Assembly (NCBI GenBank): GCA_003545625.1
Contig: DODH01000228.1
Location: forward strand, 1,304-7,592
Origin: Nitrospina sp.
GTDB lineage: Bacteria; Nitrospinota; Nitrospinia; Nitrospinales; VA-1
Length of the DNA stretch: 6,289 nt
Direction: 5' to 3'
The notes under the pieces were generated by a model that saw only the letters and a program-made list of their open reading frames with translations, ran no database searches and was not told the DNA's origin. A program made the position numbers and the translations under genes. This document shows positions 1-4,949 of the stretch, one piece after another. Each line of letters opens with the position of its first letter. Positions within the stretch are counted from its first letter, which is position 1.

Positions 1-43
1 CCTTCATGCCCCGAAGGGGTACCAAGGGGCTCGGCTTAGGGGG
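1..43 (-). repeat. Dispersed GC-rich repeat, copy 1
   Basis: Read on the minus strand, this stretch ends in ACCCCTTCGGGGCATGAAGG, preceded by a C-rich arm beginning CCCCCT. The core ACCCC-TTC-GGGG is a short hairpin. Closely related copies lie at 1193-1214 and 6166-6205. The left window edge cuts into this copy, so its true limit is unknown. It resembles the REP- or MITE-like intergenic repeats common in environmental bacterial genomes; that family assignment is from general knowledge, not a search. Confidence 0.7.
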
Positions 44-103
44 TCTTTTCTTGAAATCCGGTATGATGGAAACGATGGTGCGAGTCGTTTGCCTGGAGAA
101 GGT

Positions 104-267
104 ATGACCGAAGATAAAAGAATAGAAAACAGAAGGAAAAAGGACCGGAGAACCCAGGAAAGAAGAGATGCCGAGAGGAGGTTTGTTTTTTCGATCGATT
201 ATTTAAATGCCTGTTTGCCAGCATTGTTATTCTGGTAGCTGTTTGGGTTTATATTTTTACAGGATAG
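104..267 (+). CDS. Small basic single-pass membrane protein, frame broken at a T6 run
   Basis: I do not recognise a family. The ATG at 104 has a good Shine-Dalgarno (GGAGAAGG, 95-102). The frame starts MTEDKRIEN and continues RRKKDRRTQERRDAERR, an arginine-rich stretch, then reaches TAG at 236-238 after 44 residues. In the frame one base back, directly after the T6 run at 186-191, the sequence reads FDRLFKCLFASIVILVAVW, a convincing transmembrane helix, followed by VYIFTG and TAG at 265-267. That second frame has no ATG of its own. One extra T would give a continuous protein of 54 residues: a basic cytoplasmic N-terminus, one helix and a short tail. The joined frame stops six bases before the next gene, as expected in an operon. 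I infer a one-base deletion, a sequencing error or a slippage site. If unrepaired, the product is the 44-aa form at 104-238. A 14-codon reading frame (63-107) ends in an ATGA overlap with this start and could be a leader. Confidence 0.6.
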
Positions 268-273
268 AAATTA

Positions 274-411
274 ATGATGAAACAGACTAGAAAGAAAAAG
301 AAAGCTCTGCCTAAAAAAGTCAAAAAGGTCAGGAAAGAGTCGGCAAAGAAAAAGCAGTCCGACGATCAGCAGGAACTGACCCGCATATGGGACGAAGATC
401 TCTGTGAATAG
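274..411 (+). CDS. 45-aa lysine-rich protein with acidic tail
   Basis: The frame opens with two ATG codons (274 and 277) and ends in TAG at 409-411. AGGA at 261-264 is a usable Shine-Dalgarno. The product begins MMKQTRKKKKALPKKVKKVR and has 13 lysines in 45 residues, all within the first 27; it then turns acidic and ends ELTRIWDEDLCE. No signal peptide or membrane segment is visible. The charge pattern would suit binding to nucleic acid, ribosome or anionic lipid, but that is inference only. It starts six bases after the repaired membrane-protein frame upstream, so the two are probably co-transcribed. Lysine runs in A-rich DNA arise easily by chance, so coding status rests mainly on spacing, the start context and the continuous frame. 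Confidence 0.5.
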   Translation: MMKQTRKKKKALPKKVKKVRKESAKKKQSDDQQELTRIWDEDLCE

Positions 412-702
412 AGAAATATTCATATTTTAGAGGGTGATAACTGAGGAAATTTCATACAGTTTGTGTCCTTTTTTGTAACTTAAGGCCTCTCCCTCGCAAC
501 CTCCCACTCCCTCCTTTTTTCTCGGATCTAAAAACATACGATTTATTTTCAATGACTTAAATGCTTTTCTGCTACAGGGTTTCCTTGTTGGCATACAACT
601 TGCTATTTAATAGTTTATGTGTGCCCGCAAATGGGTACCACAAGCTGATGACCCGCCCCAGGTTTGGAAGTTTAGAATCTATAGAGTTCAGTTAGGTGAA
701 AC
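412..702 (+). other. Intergenic region with sigma-54 promoter
   Basis: This stretch separates the small basic genes from the cyclic-nucleotide-binding gene. It holds a pyrimidine-rich tract (about 484-520, ending in a T6 run) that could help end the upstream transcript but has no convincing stem. The -24/-12 promoter is at 588-604, followed by an untranslated leader of roughly 88 bases. I see no RNA gene and no well-supported reading frame. Confidence 0.6.
588..604 (+). promoter_or_regulatory. Sigma-54 (RpoN) -24/-12 promoter
   Basis: TTGGCATACAACTTGCT carries the invariant GG (590-591) and GC (602-603) with exactly ten bases between them, inside TGGCA and TTGC blocks. It differs from the usual TGGCACG-N4-TTGC consensus only at the C and G after TGGCA. 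Transcription would start near 614-616. Sigma-54 promoters need an AAA+ enhancer-binding activator; I could not identify its upstream site. The target is the gene at 703. Confidence 0.75.
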
Positions 703-1161
703 ATGAAAACAACTGTGAAGGATTTAATTAAAGAGGACCCAAGCTGGTTTGTAGAACAACTTAGGAAAGTCCGGGCTTTTTCAGTCCTTTCCGATAAGGA
801 ACTGAGGCATGTCGTTTCACAAATGAGAATTTTCAATTTTAAGGCCGGGGCGACGATTGTGAATCAGGGGGAAGCGGCGAATTTGTTTTTTGTAGTTCAT
901 AAGGGCACAGTCGAAGTATCCGTGAAGAAATGGTTTTTGGGGGGAAAACAAGTTGCCCTCCTCGACTCTGGAGACTTTTTTGGTGAAAGCGCCCTGGTCT
1001 CAAATTCCAAGCGAAACGCTACCGTCATAGCAAAGACAGATACTGCCTGTTTTGTTCTACTCAAACCCAGTTTTAAATTCATGCTGCAACAAAACCCGCT
1101 TTTCAAGCAAAATATGAAGGCGGTCTTCTCACGGCGAAAGCTGGAATTGAAAAACGCCTAA
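703..1161 (+). CDS. Stand-alone cyclic-nucleotide-binding-domain protein
   Basis: This 152-residue protein is essentially one Crp/Fnr-type cyclic nucleotide-binding domain. The beta-roll spans about residues 45-122, after an N-terminal helical part (about 5-42, with the usual LSDKEL). The phosphate-binding cassette lies at about 90-108: GDFFGESALV supplies the conserved glycine and glutamate (E95), and KRNATV supplies the arginine (R104) that contacts the cyclic phosphate in family members. True ligand binding is therefore plausible. A lysine-rich helix follows (133-152). There is no helix-turn-helix, channel, kinase or GGDEF domain, so it cannot act alone like Crp; it would sense cAMP or cGMP and signal to a separate partner. 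AGGTGA at 694-699 sets the ATG at 703. A sigma-54 promoter lies about 100 bases upstream. It is shorter than Crp-type regulators, which carry about 70 more residues of DNA-binding domain; no continuation is visible downstream, so it does not look truncated by a frameshift. Confidence 0.92.
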   Translation: MKTTVKDLIKEDPSWFVEQLRKVRAFSVLSDKELRHVVSQMRIFNFKAGATIVNQGEAANLFFVVHKGTVEVSVKKWFLGGKQVALLDSGDFFGESALVSNSKRNATVIAKTDTACFVLLKPSFKFMLQQNPLFKQNMKAVFSRRKLELKNA

Positions 1162-1326
1162 CCAGTGAGCCGGTGGCAACTGCAACAACTATTTACCCCT
1201 TCGGGGCACGAAGGCTAAGGTTAAATATCACGTCTGCCAGCAACGATGCTCTCGGCTCAACGAGTCTCTGCTATCTGCCTCTCCCGCTAAAGGGGTTAGG
1301 GTGAAAGCTAGGGATTTTAAGGAGGG
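1162..1326. other. Intergenic region with degenerate repeats
   Basis: This lies between the 3' ends of two convergent genes. It contains dispersed repeat copy 2 (1193-1214) and, from about 1280 to 1326, a GC-rich degenerate stretch (CCCGCTAAAGGGGTTAGGG) of the same general style. The CCCC-TTC-GGGG hairpin could act as a weak bidirectional terminator, but no T-run follows on either strand. No gene is visible. Confidence 0.5.
1193..1214 (+). repeat. Dispersed GC-rich repeat, copy 2
   Basis: TTACCCCTTCGGGGCACGAAGG differs by one base in its last 20 positions (CACG for CATG) from the core of copy 1. It is in the orientation of copy 3 (6166-6205). The C-rich left arm present in the other two copies is missing here, so only the hairpin core and the GAAGG end are conserved. 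Confidence 0.7.
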
Positions 1327-1592
1327 TTAGATATTGCCAGCGTTAGGCAGACCTCTTCCCCTGATCAGGAGAAGCATTTCTTTTCTTTGCTGTCTGGCAC
1401 GTTCTTTTTCTTCAGCCATTTTCCATGATTGCGAGATGCAATCTGCGTAAGGCTCGGTTCCTTCTTGATACCCGGATCTCACACACTCGGCACCGTAAGC
1501 TTGAATCGCCTCAGGAACAGTCTGGGCTACCTGTAACCCGGAGCACCCGGATAACAGAACAAAAAACCCAAAATTAGACAACCTTTTTTCAT
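1327..1592 (-). CDS. Small lipoprotein with cysteine pair, start broken at an A6 run
   Basis: The uninterrupted frame ends in TAA at 1327-1329 and reaches upstream only to a TTG at 1579-1581, which has no Shine-Dalgarno. An ATG at 1590-1592 has an excellent one (GGGGAGAA, 1601-1608) but lies in another frame, separated by an A6 run (1584-1589). One extra A joins them into an 88-residue protein starting MKKRLSNFGFFVLLSGCSG: a lysine/arginine start, a short hydrophobic core and an LSGC lipobox with C17 as the lipidated residue. The mature part has C37 and C52 within C-VRSGYQEGTEPYAD-C, which could form a disulfide, then a charged helix (MAEEKERARQQRKEM). Small periplasmic proteins with two cysteines around a GY-x2-GT motif occur widely without known function; that comparison is from memory. 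It stands alone. Its 5' region carries a tandem repeat and an inverted repeat that could be operators. Without the repair it would be an 84-residue TTG-start form. Confidence 0.72.
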
Positions 1593-1600
1593 AATTGAAG

Positions 1601-1608
1601 TTCTCCCC
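1601..1608 (-). promoter_or_regulatory. Shine-Dalgarno deciding the lipoprotein start
   Basis: On the minus strand this reads GGGGAGAA, about eight bases before the ATG at 1592. The only in-frame start of the open frame, TTG at 1581, is about twenty bases away, too far for this site. This supports a true start at 1592 and a lost base between it and the body of the gene. Confidence 0.7.
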
Positions 1609-1615
1609 GAACGTG

Positions 1616-1641
1616 CATTACGTTCACACATTACGTTCACA
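1616..1641. repeat. 13-bp perfect tandem duplication
   Basis: CATTACGTTCACA occurs twice in a row (1616-1628 and 1629-1641). The first copy overlaps an inverted repeat, GAACGT (1609-1614) and ACGTTC (1620-1625), and the second copy adds a further ACGTTC half-site (1633-1638). It lies 24-49 bases upstream of the lipoprotein ATG, where an operator would sit. Confidence 0.8.
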
Positions 1642-1707
1642 TAAATATGCGCCTACTGGCCCGATCCGTCAATCCCCCCCCATTCGAGGGATTTAAGAGT
1701 TTAAGCT

Positions 1708-1748
1708 CCTAAACCACTGAAATAATTATTTAATCCGACTGGTTTAGG
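1708..1748. repeat. 9-bp inverted repeat with AT-rich palindromic spacer
   Basis: CCTAAACCA (1708-1716) and TGGTTTAGG (1740-1748) are perfect inverted copies. The 23-base spacer contains the 12-bp palindrome AAATAATTATTT (1720-1731). It could be a cruciform or regulator site, or the stem of a small element. No T-run follows, so an intrinsic terminator is unlikely. Confidence 0.6.
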
Positions 1749-1878
1749 GTGGACCTGTCCTTCTCCTTTACTGAGTCGTTGGAAAAAGAAGCCGCTTAAA
1801 ATCGTGTAGAATATCTCAGCCAGGAGGCGGGCTGTAAAAACGAATGTCATTCACTGCAACTTAAATAGGAATCGCATT

Positions 1879-2141
1879 TTGAACTTTAAAATCTTTCTTC
1901 TGCTATGTGGCGTGGCGGGGATACTGTATTTTCTAATGCCGTTCATCATCACAGGCATTAAGATGTATATGTATCAGCTGATCATCGAATATGGATTCTA
2001 TTTTCTTCTTCTTGTGGGGGGAGCCGGTTTCTATTTCTGGCGGCGACTCAAAAGCTGATTCACTTTGCCTGGGCTATTGTTGCGGGCGGGGTAATTTTAC
2101 CGATTTATTTTTATGGTACCGGAATATCCGCCGATCATTAA
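1879..2141 (+). CDS. Small three-helix membrane protein, frame broken at an A4 run
   Basis: I do not recognise a family. A TTG at 1879-1881, eight bases after AGGA (1867-1870), opens a frame of 59 codons ending in TGA at 2056-2058. It encodes two hydrophobic helices: about residues 4-26 (FLLLCGVAGILYFLMPFII) and 38-54 (EYGFYFLLLVGGAGFYF), then WRRLKS. At the A4 run (2050-2053), a shift of one base opens KLIHFAWAIVAGGVILPIYF, a third helix, ending GTGISADH and TAA at 2139-2141. One extra A gives a continuous 87-residue protein with three membrane segments. The hydrophobicity continues straight across the join, which argues that the downstream frame is real. The gene converges on the Sel1 gene, leaving 39 bases between their stops. 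If unrepaired, the product is the 59-residue two-helix form at 1879-2058. Confidence 0.62.
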
Positions 2142-2180
2142 GGGGATAAAATTCTTCCTTAGACCTCGGCATCTCCGCAA

Positions 2181-2864
2181 TTATATTTCCTCTAGCCACT
2201 TTCTGGCGAGGCCTATGGCAATGGCAATCTGCCCGGAAGTCATTTTTTTTTCTATGATGTCCGTGTTTTTCTTTCCCACTTCATTGCCGTTCACCCCGGC
2301 AATGTTGAACCACTTGTGGGCTTCAACATAATCCTGTTCCACCCCAAGGCCTTTTTCATACATCAAACCGAGGTTTGATTGCGCACCGGGAATCCTCTGC
2401 TCAGCCGAAAGCCGATACCATTTGACGGCTTCCTTATGGTCTATGGGCAATCCCTCACCTCGGCTGTACATCAACCCGAGATTGTATTGTGCCTGACCAT
2501 ATCCCTGTTCAGCCGATAGCATGAACCACCAGATTGCTTCCTGATAATCTTTTGCTACACCTCTTCCCCTGCTATACATCACCCCAAGGTTGTGCTGGGC
2601 CTGGGCCAGGCCCTGTTCGGCAGCGACCCGATACCATTTGACCGCCTCCATATAATCCTGCTCGACTCCCCGGCCTGTACCGTACATCAACCCGAGGTTG
2701 GTTTGGGATTCTGCGAACCCCTGTTCGGCCGCCAACCGATACCACTTGACTGCTTCCTTATCATCGCGGGGAACACCTTGGCCGTTGCTGTACATCAACC
2801 CAAGGTTGTATTGTGCTTCGGCAATCCCTTGCTCGGCTAACGGTTTCAACTCGTCAAAAATCAT
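2181..2864 (-). CDS. Sel1-like repeat protein
   Basis: This 227-residue protein consists almost entirely of five Sel1-like repeats of 36 residues (15-50, 51-86, 87-122, 123-158, 159-194). Each follows the family pattern AxAQxNLGxMYxxGxGVxxDxxEAxxWYxxAAEQG. Repeats 1-4 end in AEQG or a close form; the fourth has AEQR. The last degenerates to HKWFNIAGVNGN, and a tail (195-227) ends TSGQIAIAIGLARKWLEEI, typical of the C-terminal cap of this family. Sel1 repeats fold as paired helices and act as protein-binding scaffolds, often in envelope stress, signalling or host contact; the partner here is unknown. There is no signal peptide, so as written it is cytoplasmic. The ATG at 2864 lies inside the end of the TPR gene (11-base overlap), with AAGGA at 2873-2877, so translation is probably coupled. 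The start falls just before the first repeat, as though a leader had been lost. Confidence 0.93.
   Translation of the reverse strand: MIFDELKPLAEQGIAEAQYNLGLMYSNGQGVPRDDKEAVKWYRLAAEQGFAESQTNLGLMYGTGRGVEQDYMEAVKWYRVAAEQGLAQAQHNLGVMYSRGRGVAKDYQEAIWWFMLSAEQGYGQAQYNLGLMYSRGEGLPIDHKEAVKWYRLSAEQRIPGAQSNLGLMYEKGLGVEQDYVEAHKWFNIAGVNGNEVGKKNTDIIEKKMTSGQIAIAIGLARKWLEEI
2283..2822 (-). repeat. Five tandem 108-bp coding repeats (Sel1 array)
   Basis: The five Sel1 units of the gene are each exactly 36 codons with no insertion between them. Their DNA is clearly related: blocks encoding NLGLMY and EAVKWYRLAAEQG recur every 108 bases. Such arrays expand and contract by recombination, so copy number may differ among relatives. 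Confidence 0.85.
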
Positions 2865-4470
2865 TCAAATATTCCTTTGCTTCTGCAAGTTCAGGAAACC
2901 CAGGGTCGACATTTTTTAACTGGCTGAGCAAACGTTCATAGGTTTCTTTCGCTGTGGATTTGTCGCCACTTGCTCTGGCGGCGCGAGCAGCCCCCACCAT
3001 AGAGCGGAGTCGGTTGCGGTGCCGCCCAAGAGAGATGGCGAATTGCTCCTGGGCCTGAATCGGTTTGCCGGCTTGCAGATAAACTTCACCCAGTAATTCG
3101 TAAGTAGGCTTGAGTATACGCGGCGGTCCGGACGGCGCCGGAAGTTTTTCTTCTATTAACGTTGCTTGTTTTGCGAGGTGGATGGCGGCGTCATAATCTC
3201 TCTGCTGAAGCTTCATCGCAACCTGGATTTCCAGTTCCCACACCTGCAGGTTTTCAGGCCGTTTGAAAAAGTTTTTGCGGAACCCTTTTTCGCGGATGGT
3301 TTTTAACTCCGCGAGATGCTTCTTTGCTGCTCCCTTATTCCCCTGCATGGCGGCGGCGAATCCGCGGACGAAATTAGTTTCGGCCCTGGCATAGCTTTTA
3401 GGGCTCCATCCTTCTGGCGGAGTGAGTTGACCTGCTTTCTGCCATTGTTCGGTCTCAAGAATGGCGGCGGCGAGCATACGGGGATAATATTTTCCGGCTC
3501 TTAAATTGGATTTGGACTGGATTCCTTCCCGCATATCTTTTTGCTGGATGGCAAAAACCGCAGCGGACTCCTGCAAGAGTCCCTGTTGCAGGGTGGTGTA
3601 GTGCAGCCATTGCAGGCTGTGGTAACCGCGTTCGCTTTTCGGCAGGTTTTTTCTTGCCACCCAATCGACAGAAGTGGTCCACCCGTTTTTATTGGATGTT
3701 GCCGCTTCTTGCCACATGCCAAGCTGCACAAAGATATGCGCCGGCATATGCTGAGCGTGAGGCGACGCCGGAGCGATTTTGGCGAAACGTTTGGCGGAAG
3801 GTAAGGCAAGCCGCGCCAGATCCGGATTGTCGAAGGCGTGGATGGCGTAATGCGCGGCGCAGGGGTGATCCGGACTCCTCTGAAAAATCTCCAGCGCAAT
3901 AGCACCCGACTCGACCTGCAACGGCAATTTGTTTTCTGCGTTTCGTGCCAGGCCTAAAAGAGACAGGCTGTAAAAACAGGCGGCCTCCAGGTCATCCGGA
4001 TAAGTGCTATAAATTTTTTCCATGGCTTTGGAATAAGCTTTATCGCGCATGGGTTTTTTGACGTCCCGTTTTTTGCCGTCCCCATAAAGCAGCCGGACAG
4101 CGTGAATATAGTCTTGTTCCCGCTGTGTTAACTCTGCATTTTTCGGGATTTTAGCCAGCGCGGCCTGTGCAGATTCGGCATCCTGTTCTTCCCAGAGTGG
4201 ATGGTTGTGGGCCATGGCTATTCCCCAGTATCCCATCGCGAAATGTGGATCGGCCTCGGTAGACCGCTGGAACGCATCCAGCGCTTCGGTGTACCAGAAA
4301 GAATGCAGGGCGGCAACGCCGCGCAGGAAATGTTTTTGCGCCTGCCCGGTGCCAGAGGTGGGGAACGAGACCGTGCCCAGTTTCCTAGACGGGCTCATCG
4401 CCTGGGCAAAGCTTGCTGTCAGCGTAAAAATTATGATCAATCCGATCAGCCGTAGGCGCGGTAAAAACAT
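2854..4470 (-). CDS. Exported tetratricopeptide repeat protein
   Basis: A 538-residue protein with a cleavable signal peptide: MFLPRLRLIG, a hydrophobic core LIIIFTLTASF, and a likely signal peptidase I site after AQA (residue 24). The rest is helical-repeat sequence. TPR-like units are visible at about 43-76 (YTEALDAFQRSTEADP), 185-235 and 455-520 (YELLGEVYLQAGKPIQAQEQF, then ARAARASGDKSTAKETYERLL). Histidine-rich motifs recur in the middle: HNHPLW (88-93), DHPCAAHYAIHAFDNP (201-216), SPHAQHMPAHIF (236-247) and GYHSLQWLHY (282-291). This arrangement, with the HMPxHIF block and the C-terminal GD-x3-A-x3-Y-x2-LL end, belongs to a widespread periplasmic TPR family of unknown role. The histidines could bind metal or haem, but this is inference. 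AAGGA at 4475-4479 fits the ATG at 4470. It is first in a pair with the Sel1 gene, which overlaps its last 11 bases. I expect a scaffold or assembly factor in the periplasm. Confidence 0.92.
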   Translation of the reverse strand: MFLPRLRLIGLIIIFTLTASFAQAMSPSRKLGTVSFPTSGTGQAQKHFLRGVAALHSFWYTEALDAFQRSTEADPHFAMGYWGIAMAHNHPLWEEQDAESAQAALAKIPKNAELTQREQDYIHAVRLLYGDGKKRDVKKPMRDKAYSKAMEKIYSTYPDDLEAACFYSLSLLGLARNAENKLPLQVESGAIALEIFQRSPDHPCAAHYAIHAFDNPDLARLALPSAKRFAKIAPASPHAQHMPAHIFVQLGMWQEAATSNKNGWTTSVDWVARKNLPKSERGYHSLQWLHYTTLQQGLLQESAAVFAIQQKDMREGIQSKSNLRAGKYYPRMLAAAILETEQWQKAGQLTPPEGWSPKSYARAETNFVRGFAAAMQGNKGAAKKHLAELKTIREKGFRKNFFKRPENLQVWELEIQVAMKLQQRDYDAAIHLAKQATLIEEKLPAPSGPPRILKPTYELLGEVYLQAGKPIQAQEQFAISLGRHRNRLRSMVGAARAARASGDKSTAKETYERLLSQLKNVDPGFPELAEAKEYLNDF

Positions 4471-4527
4471 GTTGTCCTTCTTTCAGTTGCAAATGGGTCT
4501 TTGCATCAAGTTTAACATAGAGGGCGA

Positions 4528-4642
4528 GTCATTGCGGGAGGCTGTCATCCTGAGGTCCTCGAAGGATATACTTCCCCCTGTGAAGGGGGTTTGAGGGGGT
4601 TACCGTCGTTGCGAGCCGTTGACAGCGGTGCGGCAATCCAGT
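4528..4642 (+). repeat. Composite dispersed repeat (TCATCCTGAGG / TTGCGAG types)
   Basis: Three familiar repeat segments are joined here. At 4543-4568 is TGTCATCCTGAGG followed by a CTCGAAGGAT end; at 4570-4602 a G/C-run hairpin (CCCCC, then GAAGGGGG and GAGGGGGTTA); at 4606-4642 GTTGCGAGCC with GCGGCAATCCAG. A second copy of the first two segments lies inverted at 6134-6180. Repeats of this wording (CATCCTGAG...GAAGGAT and TTGCGAG...GGCAATCC) are known from memory in many environmental bacterial genomes. The element begins directly after the stop of the 34-aa gene at 4645 and separates it from the TPR gene. Confidence 0.7.
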
Positions 4643-4644
4643 TG

Positions 4645-4749
4645 CTAATACCCAAGAATGGTGTGAAGTATCGCACCGATTCCCACGCACCAGTAAACGC
4701 CAGCACCGATAAGGTTCCATACCGTCGCTTTGATCTCTTTGAAGGTCAT
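4645..4749 (-). CDS. 34-aa hydrophobic microprotein (second of pair)
   Basis: The frame starts at the ATG at 4747-4749, which overlaps the stop of the upstream microgene as ATGA, and ends in TAG at 4645-4647. The product begins MTFKEIKATVWNLIGAGVYW and continues CVGIGAILHTILGY: a short amphipathic or basic start, then one hydrophobic segment of about 21 residues. A strong Shine-Dalgarno, AAGGAGA (4757-4763), lies inside the end of the upstream gene at correct spacing, good evidence that this start is used. The function is unknown; the size suits an accessory subunit of a membrane complex. A longer frame covers this interval in another phase, but it is not hydrophobic and lacks a ribosome site. 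The stop directly abuts a dispersed repeat. Confidence 0.65.
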   Translation of the reverse strand: MTFKEIKATVWNLIGAGVYWCVGIGAILHTILGY

Positions 4750-4850
4750 TGCACAATCTCCTTCACCACAAAGAAAAAGAATGCGCCGACCGTTATAACG
4801 GTGTTGGCCACCGCCGACCAGATCATGATTTTGTGAGATATTTTTTCCAT
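4746..4850 (-). CDS. 34-aa hydrophobic microprotein (first of pair)
   Basis: The frame runs from the ATG at 4848-4850 to TGA at 4746-4748. The product begins MEKISHKIMIWSAVANTVIT and continues VGAFFFFVVKEIVQ: a short basic start, one transmembrane helix (about residues 9-29) and a charged end. It has exactly the same length as the downstream microprotein and overlaps it by four bases (ATGA), the classic sign of translational coupling. The ribosome site is weak and close (AAAGG at 4853-4857), with GAGG further upstream. A 9-bp hairpin lies 30 bases upstream (4880-4903). I do not recognise the family. Accessory subunits of respiratory complexes such as terminal oxidases have this size and topology, but nothing here proves that. 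Confidence 0.6.
   Translation of the reverse strand: MEKISHKIMIWSAVANTVITVGAFFFFVVKEIVQ
4757..4763 (-). promoter_or_regulatory. Shine-Dalgarno for the second microprotein
   Basis: On the minus strand this reads AAGGAGA, seven to eight bases before the ATG at 4749. It sits within the coding region of the first microprotein, encoding its KE residues near the C-terminus. It is the main sign that the ATGA overlap is a genuine re-start site. Confidence 0.65.
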
Positions 4851-4879
4851 AGCCTTTGTATCAGCCTCATTTTTTTAAG

Positions 4880-4903
4880 GTCTGCTATCGGCCAATAGCG
4901 GAC
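4880..4903. repeat. Imperfect 9-bp hairpin between reductase and microgenes
   Basis: The arms GTCTGCTAT (4880-4888) and ATAGCGGAC (4895-4903) pair with one G-T wobble around a six-base loop (CGGCCA). On the minus strand it is followed by CTTAAAAAAA, not a T-run, so it is not a standard terminator for the reductase. A related sequence, ATGTCCGCTTTGGGTCG, lies at 5987-6003, suggesting a dispersed element rather than a local operator. Confidence 0.6.
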
Positions 4904-4949
4904 ATAAAAAGTTATGAGTCATATTTGAATACGGCAGAAAAGATGGTCG

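Larger units (their letters stand above)
1593..1878. other. Divergent intergenic region rich in short repeats
   Basis: This region lies between two divergently transcribed small genes. It holds a Shine-Dalgarno for the lipoprotein (1601-1608), a GAACGT/ACGTTC inverted repeat (1609-1625), a 13-bp perfect tandem duplication (1616-1641), a C8 run (1674-1681), a 9-bp inverted repeat (1708-1748) and a CAGCC/GGCTG hairpin with AGGAGG in its loop (1817-1835). No confident -35/-10 pair could be assigned to either side. Confidence 0.6.

Noticed and set aside
63..107. 14-codon frame (MMETMVRVVCLEKV) ending in an ATGA overlap with the start at 104
   Set aside because: It has no clear ribosome site and is too short to support; mentioned only as a possible leader.
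36..224. 62-codon minus-strand frame over the first small gene
   Set aside because: It is the antisense of an arginine/lysine-rich coding stretch, rich in F, S and H, with no ribosome site; the plus strand has a good Shine-Dalgarno and a transmembrane helix.
427..594. 55-codon minus-strand frame across the sigma-54 promoter
   Set aside because: It has no Shine-Dalgarno, a composition set by the pyrimidine tract (KKEGVGGCEGEA), and lies over the promoter.
1196..1207. CCCC-TTC-GGGG hairpin as an intrinsic terminator
   Set aside because: The stem is only four to five pairs and no T-run follows on either strand; it is the core of a dispersed repeat.
2113..2331. 72-codon plus-strand frame
   Set aside because: It starts inside the end of the small membrane gene and then runs antisense to the Sel1 gene; no ribosome site.
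3501..3905. 134-codon minus-strand frame and several plus-strand frames of 80-130 codons within 3316-4594
   Set aside because: All are out-of-frame or antisense shadows of the TPR gene, with R, P and H-rich composition typical of shadows.
4529..4756. 75-codon minus-strand frame containing the second microgene in another phase
   Set aside because: It has low hydrophobicity, runs into the dispersed repeat (ending RGPQDDSLPQ, repeat-derived), and lacks a Shine-Dalgarno; the 34-aa frame has one.
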